From the NCBI RefSeq assembly GCF_023336905.1, contig NZ_JAMBLS010000013.1, positions 1 through 64,000 of the forward strand: 64,000 nt of DNA, given 5' to 3'. The notes beneath the pieces were generated by a model. That model was not told where the DNA came from and did not search any database. It saw nothing but the letters and a program-made list of their open reading frames with translations. Position 1 is the stretch's first letter; each line of letters starts with the position of its first letter. This stretch comes from Bacteroides sp. ET71 (GTDB taxonomy: Bacteria > Bacteroidota > Bacteroidia > Bacteroidales > Bacteroidaceae). Made by a program: the position numbers and the translations under genes. Positions 50,298-59,204 of this stretch are shown one piece after another.

Positions 50298-50669
50298 ATG
50301 AATAGCAGCGGAATAATGAAACAAACTGATGATATTAGCAAAGTATTATCCACTTTTAAGACTTTAGCGGCTGCTCAGGTTGCCGCAACAGAGAATGGCG
50401 ATTATAGAAAGGGCAATAAAGCCTTTAAACAAGTTATTAAAATTATTAAATACCTCAAGGGATTAGGACGAGTGAGTGAATTGGAGGCATTGTTGTCTGA
50501 TTCCAATGTAGGGGTTAGAATGTTTGCAGCCTTTGGCTTACTGCAAACATCTCCAGATATTGCGGTTCCCATACTCAAGGAAATCGCACAAAGGGAAGAC
50601 ATACATTCTCTCACCGCGAGAACGACGCTTGAAGAATGGGAATCCAATACGCTAATATACCCATTCTGA
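50298..50669 (+). CDS. DUF2019/HEAT-like immunity protein, cargo
   Basis: A 123-residue helical protein from ATG 50298 (MNSSGIMKQTDD; 50316 is an alternative). The part LEALLSDSNVGVRMFAAFGLLQTSPDIAVPILKEIAQRE is a HEAT-like pair typical of DUF2019 immunity proteins. It overlaps the end of the DKNYY reading frame only if the longer start is used. It is the last cargo gene and converges on the relaxase. Confidence 0.65.
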   Translation: MNSSGIMKQTDDISKVLSTFKTLAAAQVAATENGDYRKGNKAFKQVIKIIKYLKGLGRVSELEALLSDSNVGVRMFAAFGLLQTSPDIAVPILKEIAQREDIHSLTARTTLEEWESNTLIYPF

Positions 50670-50746
50670 GATTTCTTACTATATTATGGCAAAAGCTATG
50701 ATATTGACCTATAAGCAATGTTGGATTTATGAATTAAATTAAATGG

Positions 50747-52276
50747 TTACAAATTGACTCCATCTCGACCTCTCTCAATTTTCCAATCATACAGACCCTC
50801 CGCCACATCGCCAACCTCCTTGAGTGTATGGCGATGTTTTATTTCGTCAAAAGGCTGTCGGCTCTCCGCATAGTCACAGAGCCATGCGCCGACCATATTC
50901 TGCTGTTCGGTCGTTTCCCCGTACTCCTGCATCACACTTTTGATGTCGGCGGCTTCGGACGGGGCGAAGAATGACTTGTGCTGTTCCGTCCCGAAATGGA
51001 TAATCGCATCTATGGCTCGCCTGAAAACCTCGCTTGCCTTGTAGAGCATATCCGCAAACAGGCTTAGGATATGCCTGCTCGCTTTCAGCGCACTCTGCAA
51101 CAGGCGGATGGCCTTGTCTTTCTCCGCCGTGGCTTGAATTACCGCTTGGCTGATGCGCTGCTGCTCGCTGTCCTTTTGTTCCTGAAGCCGCCGTACCACC
51201 TTGTCTCTTTCCATGCTAAGAGAGCGGCTTTGCACCAAAGCCCTGTCACGCTCCGCTTCGGTTTTCTGCTTTTCTGCTGTCAATGCCTTTGTCCGTTCCT
51301 CCGCCTTGTCCTTTACGGCTTCGGCAAAGGCTTTTCTGATGCGCTCGTTCTCGGCTTTCAGCTTGGCGTTTTCCTTTCCGACCGCAGCAGACTTGCCGAC
51401 TCCCACAAGACTGCCGACGCTGTCAAGTATGCTGTCCACTTTCGCCTTGCGCTCGTCTTTGAGCTGCTGCTCCCTTTCGGCAATCTCTCTGTCGAGGGAA
51501 AGACGGTACTGCTCTTTCGCCTTGTTCTCGTTCTCTACAAAAATGAGTTCCGCTTCGGCTTCCTCCTTGGCGGCGATGGCGGCTTTCCTTGCGGCTTTCG
51601 CCTGTTCCGCTTCCTGCTTCTGTTTGGCGATGATGAAGTCCGTGCGTTCCAGATGTTCCTTGCCCGTCACCTCCTTTGAGGTGCCCCTTTCCATTTCCAG
51701 ACACTCAGCCAAAACGGTCTGCATCTCGCTCATGTCCTGCTCTTTCAGCTTGCAGGACTTGCCCGTGTCGTGGTTCATCCAGTCCCACACGATGTGGGCG
51801 TGAAGGTTGGGCTTCCATGTGGCATTGTCGCCGGGTATTCCGTAATGTCCTTCGTCACGGTGGATGAACACTTGCAGTGCTGTGACACCCCAGCGCTCCC
51901 TGCACACCTCACAGAAACGCTGCAACTGCTCCATCGTGGTGTCGTCCTTGATGACAACCACGCCCTCCTTGAGCGGAGTGCTGCCACGGACGATGGTCAC
52001 CTTGCCCGTCTTCTTGTTCACCCGTTCACGGTCTTTGGTCTGCATCGCCCGGCCTGTCTTTTCCTTGACCATTGCGGCTATCTGATTGTAGCGGTCGGTG
52101 AGCGTGGCTTCGCCGAAATCAGGTGATACCCATGTCTCGTTTCCTGCCATGAGGTCGGTACGGATGTAGAACTTCTCCTTGCGGATATTGGCGAGGTATT
52201 CCGCTGTCCGCCTGTTGTGCGCTTCGCTGCTGCCGATGTTGCACGGCTTGATGTTGATGGATGTCTTCTGTGCCAT
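50747..52276 (-). CDS. transposon relaxase/mobilization protein
   Basis: A 509-residue protein. The N-terminal part has the histidine-rich relaxase signature VFIHRDEGH and PNLHAHIVWDW; a long coiled coil (residues 215-370) follows. It differs clearly from the MobV protein at 45535, so two relaxases of different ancestry are present. It should nick the transposon's own oriT, probably the structured region at 52.3-52.5 kb directly upstream, and use a helper element for transfer. Confidence 0.85.
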   Translation of the reverse strand: MAQKTSINIKPCNIGSSEAHNRRTAEYLANIRKEKFYIRTDLMAGNETWVSPDFGEATLTDRYNQIAAMVKEKTGRAMQTKDRERVNKKTGKVTIVRGSTPLKEGVVVIKDDTTMEQLQRFCEVCRERWGVTALQVFIHRDEGHYGIPGDNATWKPNLHAHIVWDWMNHDTGKSCKLKEQDMSEMQTVLAECLEMERGTSKEVTGKEHLERTDFIIAKQKQEAEQAKAARKAAIAAKEEAEAELIFVENENKAKEQYRLSLDREIAEREQQLKDERKAKVDSILDSVGSLVGVGKSAAVGKENAKLKAENERIRKAFAEAVKDKAEERTKALTAEKQKTEAERDRALVQSRSLSMERDKVVRRLQEQKDSEQQRISQAVIQATAEKDKAIRLLQSALKASRHILSLFADMLYKASEVFRRAIDAIIHFGTEQHKSFFAPSEAADIKSVMQEYGETTEQQNMVGAWLCDYAESRQPFDEIKHRHTLKEVGDVAEGLYDWKIERGRDGVNL

Positions 52277-52305
52277 AGGCTTGTCTGTATTTTGGGTTTC
52301 ACTTC

Positions 52306-52528
52306 GGGTTATTAGGGCAGAGCTTTAATCGGAGGGTGCAGGGAGAGGGTCACTTCCTGCTCTGGGTTCTTAGGGGTGGAAGCCACTAAGCGGAGTTTCC
52401 AAAGAGGGGGTCACTCTTTGGTCGGGTTGCATAGGGCTGAAAGTCCTTGCCGGGTTCTTAGGGCAGAGCCATAAGCCCCTCGGGAGAGCCCACAACTTCG
52501 GAGCACAGCGGAGAAGTTATAGTGGGCT
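52306..52528. other. probable oriT of the nested transposon
   Basis: Four GGGTT-N1-2-TAGGG type repeats (52306, 52364, 52424, 52452) and three hairpins: GCAGG-AG/CT-CCTGC (52338-52360) and CCAAAGAG/CTCTTTGG (52399-52421), which share the loop GGGTCA, and a nested AGCCCAC-AACTTC / GAAGTT-GTGGGCT hairpin (52487-52528). The position immediately upstream of the relaxase gene is where oriT usually lies. The gap 52277-52598 contains no gene. Confidence 0.6.
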
Positions 52529-52598
52529 ATATCTGGGCAAGCCCAGTCAGTCACGCCACGCCAACGGAGTACCGCTGAAATCCTGCGCTGTGCGCCCG

Positions 52599-53318
52599 TC
52601 AGTTCCTCCCGGCTATGTCGGGGTCATCCACGCCGCCATTCGTGCCGTCCTGCGCTTCTTTCAGGCTTTCTACGGGGTTATTGCCATGCTGCCCGTTGTC
52701 TTTGACATGGGAATTGTCGGCTTCGTCCTCCGCATCCGCTCTGTCATCCGACCTGTCGGAAACTACAGGCGAACATAGGGAAGAAGAAAGGGCGGCTGCT
52801 CCGCCTGCCGTGCTGTCCGCATCCTGCCTTGGGCATTGACAACCGTCCGGCACGGTACACGGTTTATTCTCCAACGGCATATCATTAGAGTATGGTGTCC
52901 GCACTCCGTCTGTCTGTCCTTTGGAAACAGCCGCAGGCTTGACATAGTGGGGATTGGTCAGCAGGACACCATCCACATACCACCCCGTCAGGAAATGCAG
53001 GGTGTGTACGGAAGTGCGGTTGTTAGTTCGGGTGGTCAGCATACCGAGCCTGTTGAAGCTGTTGATGAGCTTCCCGATGGTCTTGCGGTTGCAGTCCATG
53101 TATTCCGCCAGTTCCACATCGGAAGCTGCGACTTCTCCCACCTCCAACTCAATCTCAACGCCCTTGATACGGAGGGCGGTCTTTGTCCGCACGGCTGCGG
53201 TCATAAGTCTGTGCAGGCACTTCTGCCTGTCGATGGCGGCTTTGCCGTCCAAAAGGAAATCCCACTGCCCGGCGGAAAGGATGGTGCAGTAATGTATGCT
53301 CTGTTCGTTCTTGCACAT
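52599..53318 (-). CDS. helix-turn-helix mobilization or replication accessory protein
   Basis: A 239-residue protein. The central segment DVELAEYMDCNRKTIGKLINSFNRLGMLTT is a winged helix-turn-helix; the C-terminal third is acidic and disordered. A similar layout (short N-terminus, Lxx-TCR-type HTH after a VAASDVEL strand) is found in proteins next to relaxases of Bacteroides mobilizable transposons. It may control the relaxase gene or prepare oriT. Confidence 0.7.
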   Translation of the reverse strand: MCKNEQSIHYCTILSAGQWDFLLDGKAAIDRQKCLHRLMTAAVRTKTALRIKGVEIELEVGEVAASDVELAEYMDCNRKTIGKLINSFNRLGMLTTRTNNRTSVHTLHFLTGWYVDGVLLTNPHYVKPAAVSKGQTDGVRTPYSNDMPLENKPCTVPDGCQCPRQDADSTAGGAAALSSSLCSPVVSDRSDDRADAEDEADNSHVKDNGQHGNNPVESLKEAQDGTNGGVDDPDIAGRN

Positions 53319-53352
53319 AGTATATGATATTTATAGGTGTTACACTGGTCAG

Positions 53353-53700
53353 CTACATGCCCATGCTATACCCTTGTTCCGGCATGTGATATTCCCTGTC
53401 CGCTGCGATGTGGTTCAGCACATCCTGCAAGCGGTTGAGTTGGTCATGGTCAAGCACCCGGATGGCGCTGATGGTTATCTTCTGCGTGGCAATCCTGCGG
53501 TGGGCGATGTTGTTCTCGCTCATCTTGCCGTCACCGTCCGCATGGACAGAACGGAGGTAGGCATTGACCGCTTCCGTCTGTTCCTTTGATGGGTACGGTG
53601 CTGCCCACCTGTCCTGAATGTAGCCGACCATTTTGCCGACCGCATCAGCTAAAAGAGGGTCATGCCGTGCGATGATGTCCGTCAGTTGTTCGATGTTCAT
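53353..53700 (-). CDS. small hypothetical protein of the transposon
   Basis: A 115-residue helical protein (MNIEQLTDIIARHDPLLADA...). Its start overlaps the excisionase-like stop by 4 bp (ATGA), so it is co-translated. No family recognised. Probably an accessory to excision or mobilization. Confidence 0.65.
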   Translation of the reverse strand: MNIEQLTDIIARHDPLLADAVGKMVGYIQDRWAAPYPSKEQTEAVNAYLRSVHADGDGKMSENNIAHRRIATQKITISAIRVLDHDQLNRLQDVLNHIAADREYHMPEQGYSMGM

Positions 53701-53987
53701 TTTTTATTCCCTCCCTCTATTCGTTCGATGTCCGTCAGACGGTAGCAGTTCTTTCCGCCGACCTTGTGGCAGGTCAGGTAGCCGGACTTGTTCCACCTCC
53801 ATAGTGTCGCATGGCTTTTGCCGAGCCTGTGACGGACAGCCGCCTCGTCAAGCATAGCATCCTTAGCGGCGGCACAGCGTGCCTGTTCCTCCGCCCATTG
53901 TTGAAAGGCGGACTTCAGTGTATCGACAGAAGTGATGACTATGGTCTCGGGCTGTCGTGATTCCAGTTCATTTGAAGATTTCATCAT
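53697..53987 (-). CDS. excisionase-like helix-turn-helix protein
   Basis: A 96-residue protein from ATG 53987 (or 53984); the longer frame begins in the intergenic region. The C-terminal part DEAAVRHRLGKSHATLWRWNKSGYLTCHKVGGKNCYRLTDIERI is a MerR/excisionase-like winged HTH. Proteins of this type bend DNA at attachment sites or switch on excision genes. It lies between the integrase group and the mobilization genes, as in other Bacteroidales transposons. Confidence 0.8.
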   Translation of the reverse strand: MMKSSNELESRQPETIVITSVDTLKSAFQQWAEEQARCAAAKDAMLDEAAVRHRLGKSHATLWRWNKSGYLTCHKVGGKNCYRLTDIERIEGGNKK

Positions 53988-54207
53988 GGTAAGGGCAGGT
54001 TTTCTTGCGACCCTCACGGCAAGACATTCGCCTCGCACCTGCCCGGGCTGCACCGCCGGAGTGAGGTCTTCGGCGGATTCGCACTGCGAAATTAGAACGC
54101 TTTGAAACGATTACGGAATATTTCGGGTTGTCATTAACTGCCGGACACCGGAAAACATTTTTGTGAACGGATTTAACAGATTAGACAGGGATAAACCTAT
54201 AAAAAGA

Positions 54208-54233
54208 CCTGCCTCCGATAGTCCGGGAGCAGG
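54208..54233 (-). terminator. terminator of the integrase operon
   Basis: CCTGC...TCCG (54208-54217) pairs with CGGGAGCAGG (54224-54233), with mismatches. On the minus strand a run of five T follows. It lies about 30 bp beyond the stop codon at 54265. Confidence 0.75.
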
Positions 54234-54264
54234 CCAGTAATCTGCGAAAAGAGGGGAAATGAAA

Positions 54265-55065
54265 TTATTCGGCCAATGATTTTATCATCCGCCATAACTG
54301 CACGAACACGCTCTTCCGGCTTGGCTTACCGGACAGGAAGACGATGCGCCCGTCATTCTCTTTGGTATAACCGATTTTAGTCCGCAGTGTTCCGATGATG
54401 TTTTTCTTTTCCTTGTCGGTAAAACGCTCGTGCAGGTAATTGTTGTAGGCGGTCTTCGTCACATGACGGAACTCGGTAACGATTTTGGCATGGGCGATGT
54501 TCCTCACAAGCCCCTCATCCCTTGCGCACACCATGACAAGTGCCGCACCTCTGCCGACCTCGCCTTGCAGCAGGAAATGCAGGGTGTCGAGAATTTTCTC
54601 CGAATGTTCCGGGTAAAGGATTTCATCCGTAAATCCGGAAGGCTTCTGCTGTCCGGCTATCTGTTTCCATGCATTCAGATATGTCCGTATCATCTGTGGC
54701 GGTACCTCCGGCAGGTATTTCCTCAGGAGGGAATCCACAAAGTTATGCACTTCATCAGGATGGTTGCGTGCCCGGATAAAAAGGTATTCCACGACATGCT
54801 TGACACGCTTCTCCCTGCAGATGGTCTCCCACGGCAATTCGGGGCGGTCTATGAGCAGTATGATGGTCTTGGCGGCCGCTTCGACCGACGGCACGGGAAT
54901 CTCGTCATCCAGTTCTCCGTCCTCCTTGAGGCGGGCTTCTACAAGTGAGAGGATATAGGCGATGTTGCGCTCCATGTTCCGCTGGCCATACTGCAATTCT
55001 ATATCGGCATTTATGTCTTCGATGTTCTCTTTCATATGTTCAATAGGGATATAAGGGTCAGTCAT
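54265..55065 (-). CDS. hypothetical protein coupled to the integrase
   Basis: A 266-residue soluble protein, charged and helical, with a basic end (KPSRKSVFVQLWRMIKSLAE). Its start overlaps the integrase stop by 8 bp. It may be a Bacteroides-specific integrase partner (possibly the DUF6043 group), but I cannot confirm a family. Its place in the integrase operon suggests a role in recombination or its control. Confidence 0.65.
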   Translation of the reverse strand: MTDPYIPIEHMKENIEDINADIELQYGQRNMERNIAYILSLVEARLKEDGELDDEIPVPSVEAAAKTIILLIDRPELPWETICREKRVKHVVEYLFIRARNHPDEVHNFVDSLLRKYLPEVPPQMIRTYLNAWKQIAGQQKPSGFTDEILYPEHSEKILDTLHFLLQGEVGRGAALVMVCARDEGLVRNIAHAKIVTEFRHVTKTAYNNYLHERFTDKEKKNIIGTLRTKIGYTKENDGRIVFLSGKPSRKSVFVQLWRMIKSLAE

Positions 55066-56575
55066 TTGTTCCGGTCTTCGATTGTTCCAGCAAGGCGGCG
55101 AGCTGTTCTGCCGACATTTGCCCCAACTGCTCCATGAGCATGGATTTCACTTCAGCCTCCTGCTTTGCCTTTGCCACTTTCTTGGCGATGCTTGTTGCCA
55201 GTTCGATACCGCTGATTTTGATGTAATCGTTGAATACGCTTTCCGTCTTATGTCCGCTTATGGACATCATTTCGTGGCTGTCGAGCAGCTTGCTCAGGTA
55301 CATGAGGGTGATGCCCGTCCGCCGTGCCGTGTGCGTGGTGGCGAGCCTGTATCTTGGCACAAGGGCTTCGCCGTGTTCGTTGCGCTTGAACTGTACCTTG
55401 TTCTGTTCCTCCATTCTTTGGCTTACAAGCGTGATTTTGGTCGCCATCTCCTGCTTCAGGCTCGGTACTGATTCGGAGAGCTTTTCAAGAATGATTTTGA
55501 TTATTTCATTCAAGTCATTGTTGTGGATGTATGGCAGGTTGTAATCATATTTCTCGAAGATTCGGATAAGGTTGTCGTTGAGTATGGGAATGGTGACTTC
55601 CGTCCCGGTCTTCTGCTGTGTCAGCGTGATAATACCCACCCCGTCATGGAAACTCACATTACGCTCCGTGATATGGGAATAGTCTGAAAAGCGTTGGCTT
55701 GTGTAGCAGCCGACGAGGAACACATCACGGGCCTTGTCTTCCTTTCCGCTTAGCGGCATCTCATAGAGTGCCTGCAGTTCCTCCTCTGTCAGATAGATTT
55801 CCACCACCTTGTCTTCACGGGTCACATGGAGTTTCGGAAAGTGGTCAAGTACCGATGCCTTGAAACGGTAGCCCTCCTTGAAAGCGGTGTTGAGCATGGC
55901 GGAGAATACGGCGAGGTTCTTGTTTATGGTTTTCTTCATATAGCCGTATTCCTCCATATAAAGGACAAACTCGTCTATCAGCCGCTCGTTTATGTCTTCC
56001 CACTCGAAAGGATGCAGTTTGACGAAGTTTTCAAGTATATTGGCGAAACCCGTATAAGTGTGCAGGGTCTCTTTCGTGTAGTTGTTACCCTTGCGTTTGA
56101 TTGTTCCGTTCCTCATGCCCTCCAGCCTTTTGCGGACAAACTCAAGCAGTCCCGGTCTGCGCACCTCCTGTAACTGGCGGACGAGTTCGGCATTGGCTGC
56201 GGCCTGTTCCTTTTTCTTGGCGACAATAGTCGTTCGGCTGATTTCGGCAGGATTGACCGATCTCACCACCTCGTACACATCAAGGATGTCCTTGCGTGTG
56301 CGTGTTCCCTCCGGCAAGGACATGGCAATGGCCTGTAGCGAAGCGATGAACGCCTCGATGTCCGTCTTCTTTTTCAGCAGTTCGTCACGGAACGCCGCAT
56401 TGAGCTTGCCGCGCATCGGTATCTTGATTTCGCCATCGGCAAAATACTCCGGCAGGACGGTAATGTTGGACTTGAACTGCGGACGGTTGGTGCGTGTGAT
56501 GTCAAGTCGTACCAGTATGGGATGCTCGCCGTGTGCATTCGCTTTCTTCGAGAGTGAGAGTGTCGCCTTTGCCAT
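55058..56575 (-). CDS. int: tyrosine recombinase (integrase) of the nested transposon
   Basis: A 505-residue protein from ATG 56575 (MAKATLSLSKKANAHGEHP); the longer frame enters the promoter. An N-terminal arm-binding domain is followed by a SAM-like core-binding domain (VKLHPFEWEDINERLIDEFVLYMEEYGYMKKTINKNL). The catalytic domain has R in CYTSQRFSDYS, HxxR in HTARRTG, H in ISGHKT and the nucleophile Y in FNDYIK. It should recombine the 16-bp sites at 47074 and 56770. A leftward TATCTTTG box lies at 56601-56608. Confidence 0.93.
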   Translation of the reverse strand: MAKATLSLSKKANAHGEHPILVRLDITRTNRPQFKSNITVLPEYFADGEIKIPMRGKLNAAFRDELLKKKTDIEAFIASLQAIAMSLPEGTRTRKDILDVYEVVRSVNPAEISRTTIVAKKKEQAAANAELVRQLQEVRRPGLLEFVRKRLEGMRNGTIKRKGNNYTKETLHTYTGFANILENFVKLHPFEWEDINERLIDEFVLYMEEYGYMKKTINKNLAVFSAMLNTAFKEGYRFKASVLDHFPKLHVTREDKVVEIYLTEEELQALYEMPLSGKEDKARDVFLVGCYTSQRFSDYSHITERNVSFHDGVGIITLTQQKTGTEVTIPILNDNLIRIFEKYDYNLPYIHNNDLNEIIKIILEKLSESVPSLKQEMATKITLVSQRMEEQNKVQFKRNEHGEALVPRYRLATTHTARRTGITLMYLSKLLDSHEMMSISGHKTESVFNDYIKISGIELATSIAKKVAKAKQEAEVKSMLMEQLGQMSAEQLAALLEQSKTGTND

Positions 56576-56600
56576 AACAGATGATTGGATGATTACGCTG

Positions 56601-56645
56601 CAAAGATAGAAAATCCATCCAAAAAATGTCACAAAAAAATGTCAC
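56601..56645 (-). promoter_or_regulatory. integrase promoter with AATGTCAC arm-like repeats
   Basis: CAAAGATA (56601-56608) is TATCTTTG on the minus strand. Two AATGTCAC repeats (56625-56632, 56638-56645) cover the region of the -33 element. The same repeat is present twice near the left end, in the same orientation. Confidence 0.65.
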
Positions 56646-56769
56646 ACTAATGAGATATTATGAAATTTTGACGAAATAGCTATATTTCATTAAAAGACTT
56701 ATAATCAATGTATTTATCTTTCTTTTGTTTGACTTTTCTTCCTTTGTTTGGATGTTGTTTTCACTAAAA

Positions 56770-56785
56770 TGGGGTATTAGGCTAC
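56770..56785 (+). repeat. attR of the nested mobilizable transposon
   Basis: TGGGGTATTAGGCTAC, identical to attL. It is followed by the backbone sequence that leads into the gene ending at 56868. Confidence 0.85.
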
Positions 56786-56867
56786 CCATCCCTTTGTTTG
56801 GTGGCAGACGGGCAAGCCCGGATGCCTGCTATAAATGGCAGGACGGCTACGCCGGTTGCTGGACGGA

Positions 56868-57755
56868 TTATCCGTGGTTATACAATGGGGTTCGGCAGTC
56901 CGCACCTGCGGATTTCTCCAGGGCTTTCGCCGCAGCCGACAGGAACGGGTCGTGAAGGTCGTCAAGGAGCAGCTGATGGTCGTGGTCGATGTCCTTTTCC
57001 TTCCCTAAGTTCAGAATTTGCTCTGCAAGGGTCTTTGACAGGTCAATGAATGACGGCCAGCTTGCTCCCAGATCAAAACAGAAGTATTGCATGAGCTTCA
57101 TGCTTTCTTCCGGCTTCGACCGGCGCAACACTTTCCGAAGGGCGGCAAGGACGATGCACTCCACGGCGACGGTTCGGATTTCCAGCACCCGCGCGTCCAT
57201 CCTCTCCGGCAACTTCTGCAAGGTGACACGGCAGTCGTCTTCCGGCAGTTCATCCTTGAGTCCGGCATCGGTGATGGCCTTGTGTACAACCTGCCCGCAG
57301 GCAATACCGGCATCATCGGAAATGATGCTGCCGTTTATCCATCCGGACAGGATTCCGTTCAACTGTCGGACAATGCCTGCGGTTCTCTGTACAATATCAG
57401 GTACGGCATGGCTGCCATCATGCAGGTGCATGGTGATGACCATGCTTTTCGGCAGTTTCGTCCTTTCCAGCTGTCCGAATGATTCCAGCGTATCCAGAAA
57501 GGAACGGACAGTGGCCCTGTGCCACCGCCATTCGGTTGCGAGGTCTGAAACGGTCACATGGCACTGACTCGGCCGGAGCTCGAAATCCTGATTTCTTAAA
57601 AAAGGGGAAACAAAGCCTGCCAGCGACTTGTCCAACAGGTCGCAATAGGCTTCCGTCCTTGTCTTGCGTTCACCGACCTTTTCCTTGAGGAAGTCGAACA
57701 GGCCGATACTTGCCGATATGGTTGCGGTCATTTCTTCTTTATTCTTCATCTTCAT
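56868..57755 (-). CDS. winged-helix-like mobilization accessory protein of the backbone
   Basis: A 295-residue protein. The segment HVTVSDLATEWRWHRATVRSFLDTLESFGQLERTKLP is a winged HTH like the one in the transposon protein at 52599, so both relaxase modules have a comparable partner. The rest is helical. Before the transposon entered, this gene stood about 165 bp upstream of the MobV gene. It is likely to act with that relaxase or to regulate it. Confidence 0.65.
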   Translation of the reverse strand: MKMKNKEEMTATISASIGLFDFLKEKVGERKTRTEAYCDLLDKSLAGFVSPFLRNQDFELRPSQCHVTVSDLATEWRWHRATVRSFLDTLESFGQLERTKLPKSMVITMHLHDGSHAVPDIVQRTAGIVRQLNGILSGWINGSIISDDAGIACGQVVHKAITDAGLKDELPEDDCRVTLQKLPERMDARVLEIRTVAVECIVLAALRKVLRRSKPEESMKLMQYFCFDLGASWPSFIDLSKTLAEQILNLGKEKDIDHDHQLLLDDLHDPFLSAAAKALEKSAGADCRTPLYNHG

Positions 57756-57813
57756 TCTGTTTTTTGTGATTGACTATTGTGCGGATAAGATAAGGCCGCT
57801 TCTGTCCGCATTA

Positions 57814-58332
57814 TCATGGCAGCCTCGCGTGATGATTGCAGTGGTAGATGTCGGACATCTCATCCGGATGTTCCGACAGGTAAAGTCTCCTGTCCCGGTC
57901 CTCCCATTCGGTCAGGACTCTGCCGGAGGGATAGAACAGGGCAGCCAGAAGGATATATGAGACGGTGACGGACAGGGTGAACAACTGCGGCACGGCACAT
58001 ACTGCCAGTGCGAAGCCGCCGCAGGCGACAAATGCCTTCGGACGGTCGAGCAGCTTGCGGAGCCATCTGTCCGTCCTCCCGGCGGAGAACATGGCGGCAC
58101 ATACGATGGCAGACAATACCGTGCCGAACTGTCCGGGGTGTCCGGTCGTATAGACATAGTGGAAAAGGAGCAGCAGGACCACGAGCACCTGCGTGTAGAG
58201 CTTGCGGGCCCGGGCATTGCCTGTCATGGCGCGGTAGAATGCTGCCATGAAGGGACGGCGGCTCCTGTACAACGCCATCGGCAGAAAGACAGGCAGCGCA
58301 AGGAATACGAACTGTAATAAAAGACAAATCAT
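57814..58332 (-). CDS. multi-pass membrane protein
   Basis: A 172-residue protein with four likely membrane segments (LLLQFVFLALPVFLPMALY, VLVVLLLLFHYVYTT, AFVACGGFALAVCAVPQLF, VSYILLAALFYPS) and a charged cytoplasmic end (EWEDRDRRLYLSEHPDEM). Its start overlaps the previous stop by 4 bp. The PH-domain protein at 25530 is another small membrane protein of this element. Function unknown. Confidence 0.7.
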   Translation of the reverse strand: MICLLLQFVFLALPVFLPMALYRSRRPFMAAFYRAMTGNARARKLYTQVLVVLLLLFHYVYTTGHPGQFGTVLSAIVCAAMFSAGRTDRWLRKLLDRPKAFVACGGFALAVCAVPQLFTLSVTVSYILLAALFYPSGRVLTEWEDRDRRLYLSEHPDEMSDIYHCNHHARLP

Positions 58333-58724
58333 AAGCGGTATGGTTTTGAAGTCATGTGTATGGGCTGTTCGAGCAGTTCCAACCGGACAATGCCGTGCGT
58401 GGCCAGTTGTATAATGGATTCCGCATCCTTGGCGGTAAGGTACATGGCGGCTTTCTTGATCCGCTGGCGGAACTGCCTGTCCTGCTTGCGCAGTGTGGCC
58501 AACGCCCTGTCCAAATCATGTTCGGGAATGTGCCATACGGTGCCCTCGGCGCACTCTCCGTGCGGCCTGAATGCCCGCAGCACCAGCGTGCGGGAAACGA
58601 GGTAGTCCGTCCTGTCGCTTCTTGCGATGACGTGTTCCCTGAAGAGGCTGTCATCGGCCACTTCAATCCATGTCCTGTGCGCATTGATCCAGTAAACCAT
58701 CTGTCGGTACAGTGTGTTTCGCAT
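58329..58724 (-). CDS. hypothetical protein
   Basis: A 131-residue basic soluble protein (MRNTLYRQMVYWINAHRTWI...). It overlaps the membrane protein gene by 4 bp and follows the gene at 58734 by 9 bp. No family recognised; the DRALATLRKQDRQFRQRIKKAAMYL segment is strongly basic and helical and may contact nucleic acid or membrane. Confidence 0.65.
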   Translation of the reverse strand: MRNTLYRQMVYWINAHRTWIEVADDSLFREHVIARSDRTDYLVSRTLVLRAFRPHGECAEGTVWHIPEHDLDRALATLRKQDRQFRQRIKKAAMYLTAKDAESIIQLATHGIVRLELLEQPIHMTSKPYRL

Positions 58725-58733
58725 AAGCCTGAA

Positions 58734-59186
58734 TTACATAAAATCCATCAGAACTTCTTCCTTGCTCCTGCTGTACTTCAACGCCCCGCTTCTGGAATGC
58801 AGTTCGAGATCGAGGCAAAGGTCTCCGTACATCAGGTCCATCGAATCGTAGATGGTGGCGAATACGCAGCTGACCATGCCGTCGGCATCGGTCTTGGCGT
58901 TCATCTTGAACATCTGCCCGAATGCGGGATTGGAGTATGCACAGGTGCTGTGCCCGTACTGCTCCGTCGGCATCGGGATATGGTGGTACAGTGTAATCAG
59001 TTCCATGTCGTCCTCGAACATGTCCATTACCTCTTCCAGCTCGTAGGTGTCGTGCAGAGGAAATGTGAGCAGTACATAGTCGCCATAGAACTGCGGCTCC
59101 TCCATTGTCGTCACATCAAGGAGTTGCGGCAGCTGCAACGGGACGAAAGAAAGGAAATCGTTCAGGAAATGTCGTAGCATAGTCAT
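58734..59186 (-). CDS. acidic hypothetical protein
   Basis: A 150-residue acidic protein (MTMLRHFLNDFLSFVPLQLP...). Strand-rich, with DTYELEEVMDMFEDDMELITLY and DADGMVSCVFATIYDSMDLMY. No family recognised. It lies 18 bp behind the lipoprotein gene in the same operon. Confidence 0.65.
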   Translation of the reverse strand: MTMLRHFLNDFLSFVPLQLPQLLDVTTMEEPQFYGDYVLLTFPLHDTYELEEVMDMFEDDMELITLYHHIPMPTEQYGHSTCAYSNPAFGQMFKMNAKTDADGMVSCVFATIYDSMDLMYGDLCLDLELHSRSGALKYSRSKEEVLMDFM

Positions 59187-59204
59187 GTCTGTTTTGTATT
59201 TCGT

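Noticed and set aside
55058-56575. The tyrosine recombinase as the enzyme of the cassette arrays
   Set aside because: It sits inside the nested transposon next to its 16-bp att sites, and no cassette repeats occur within that transposon.
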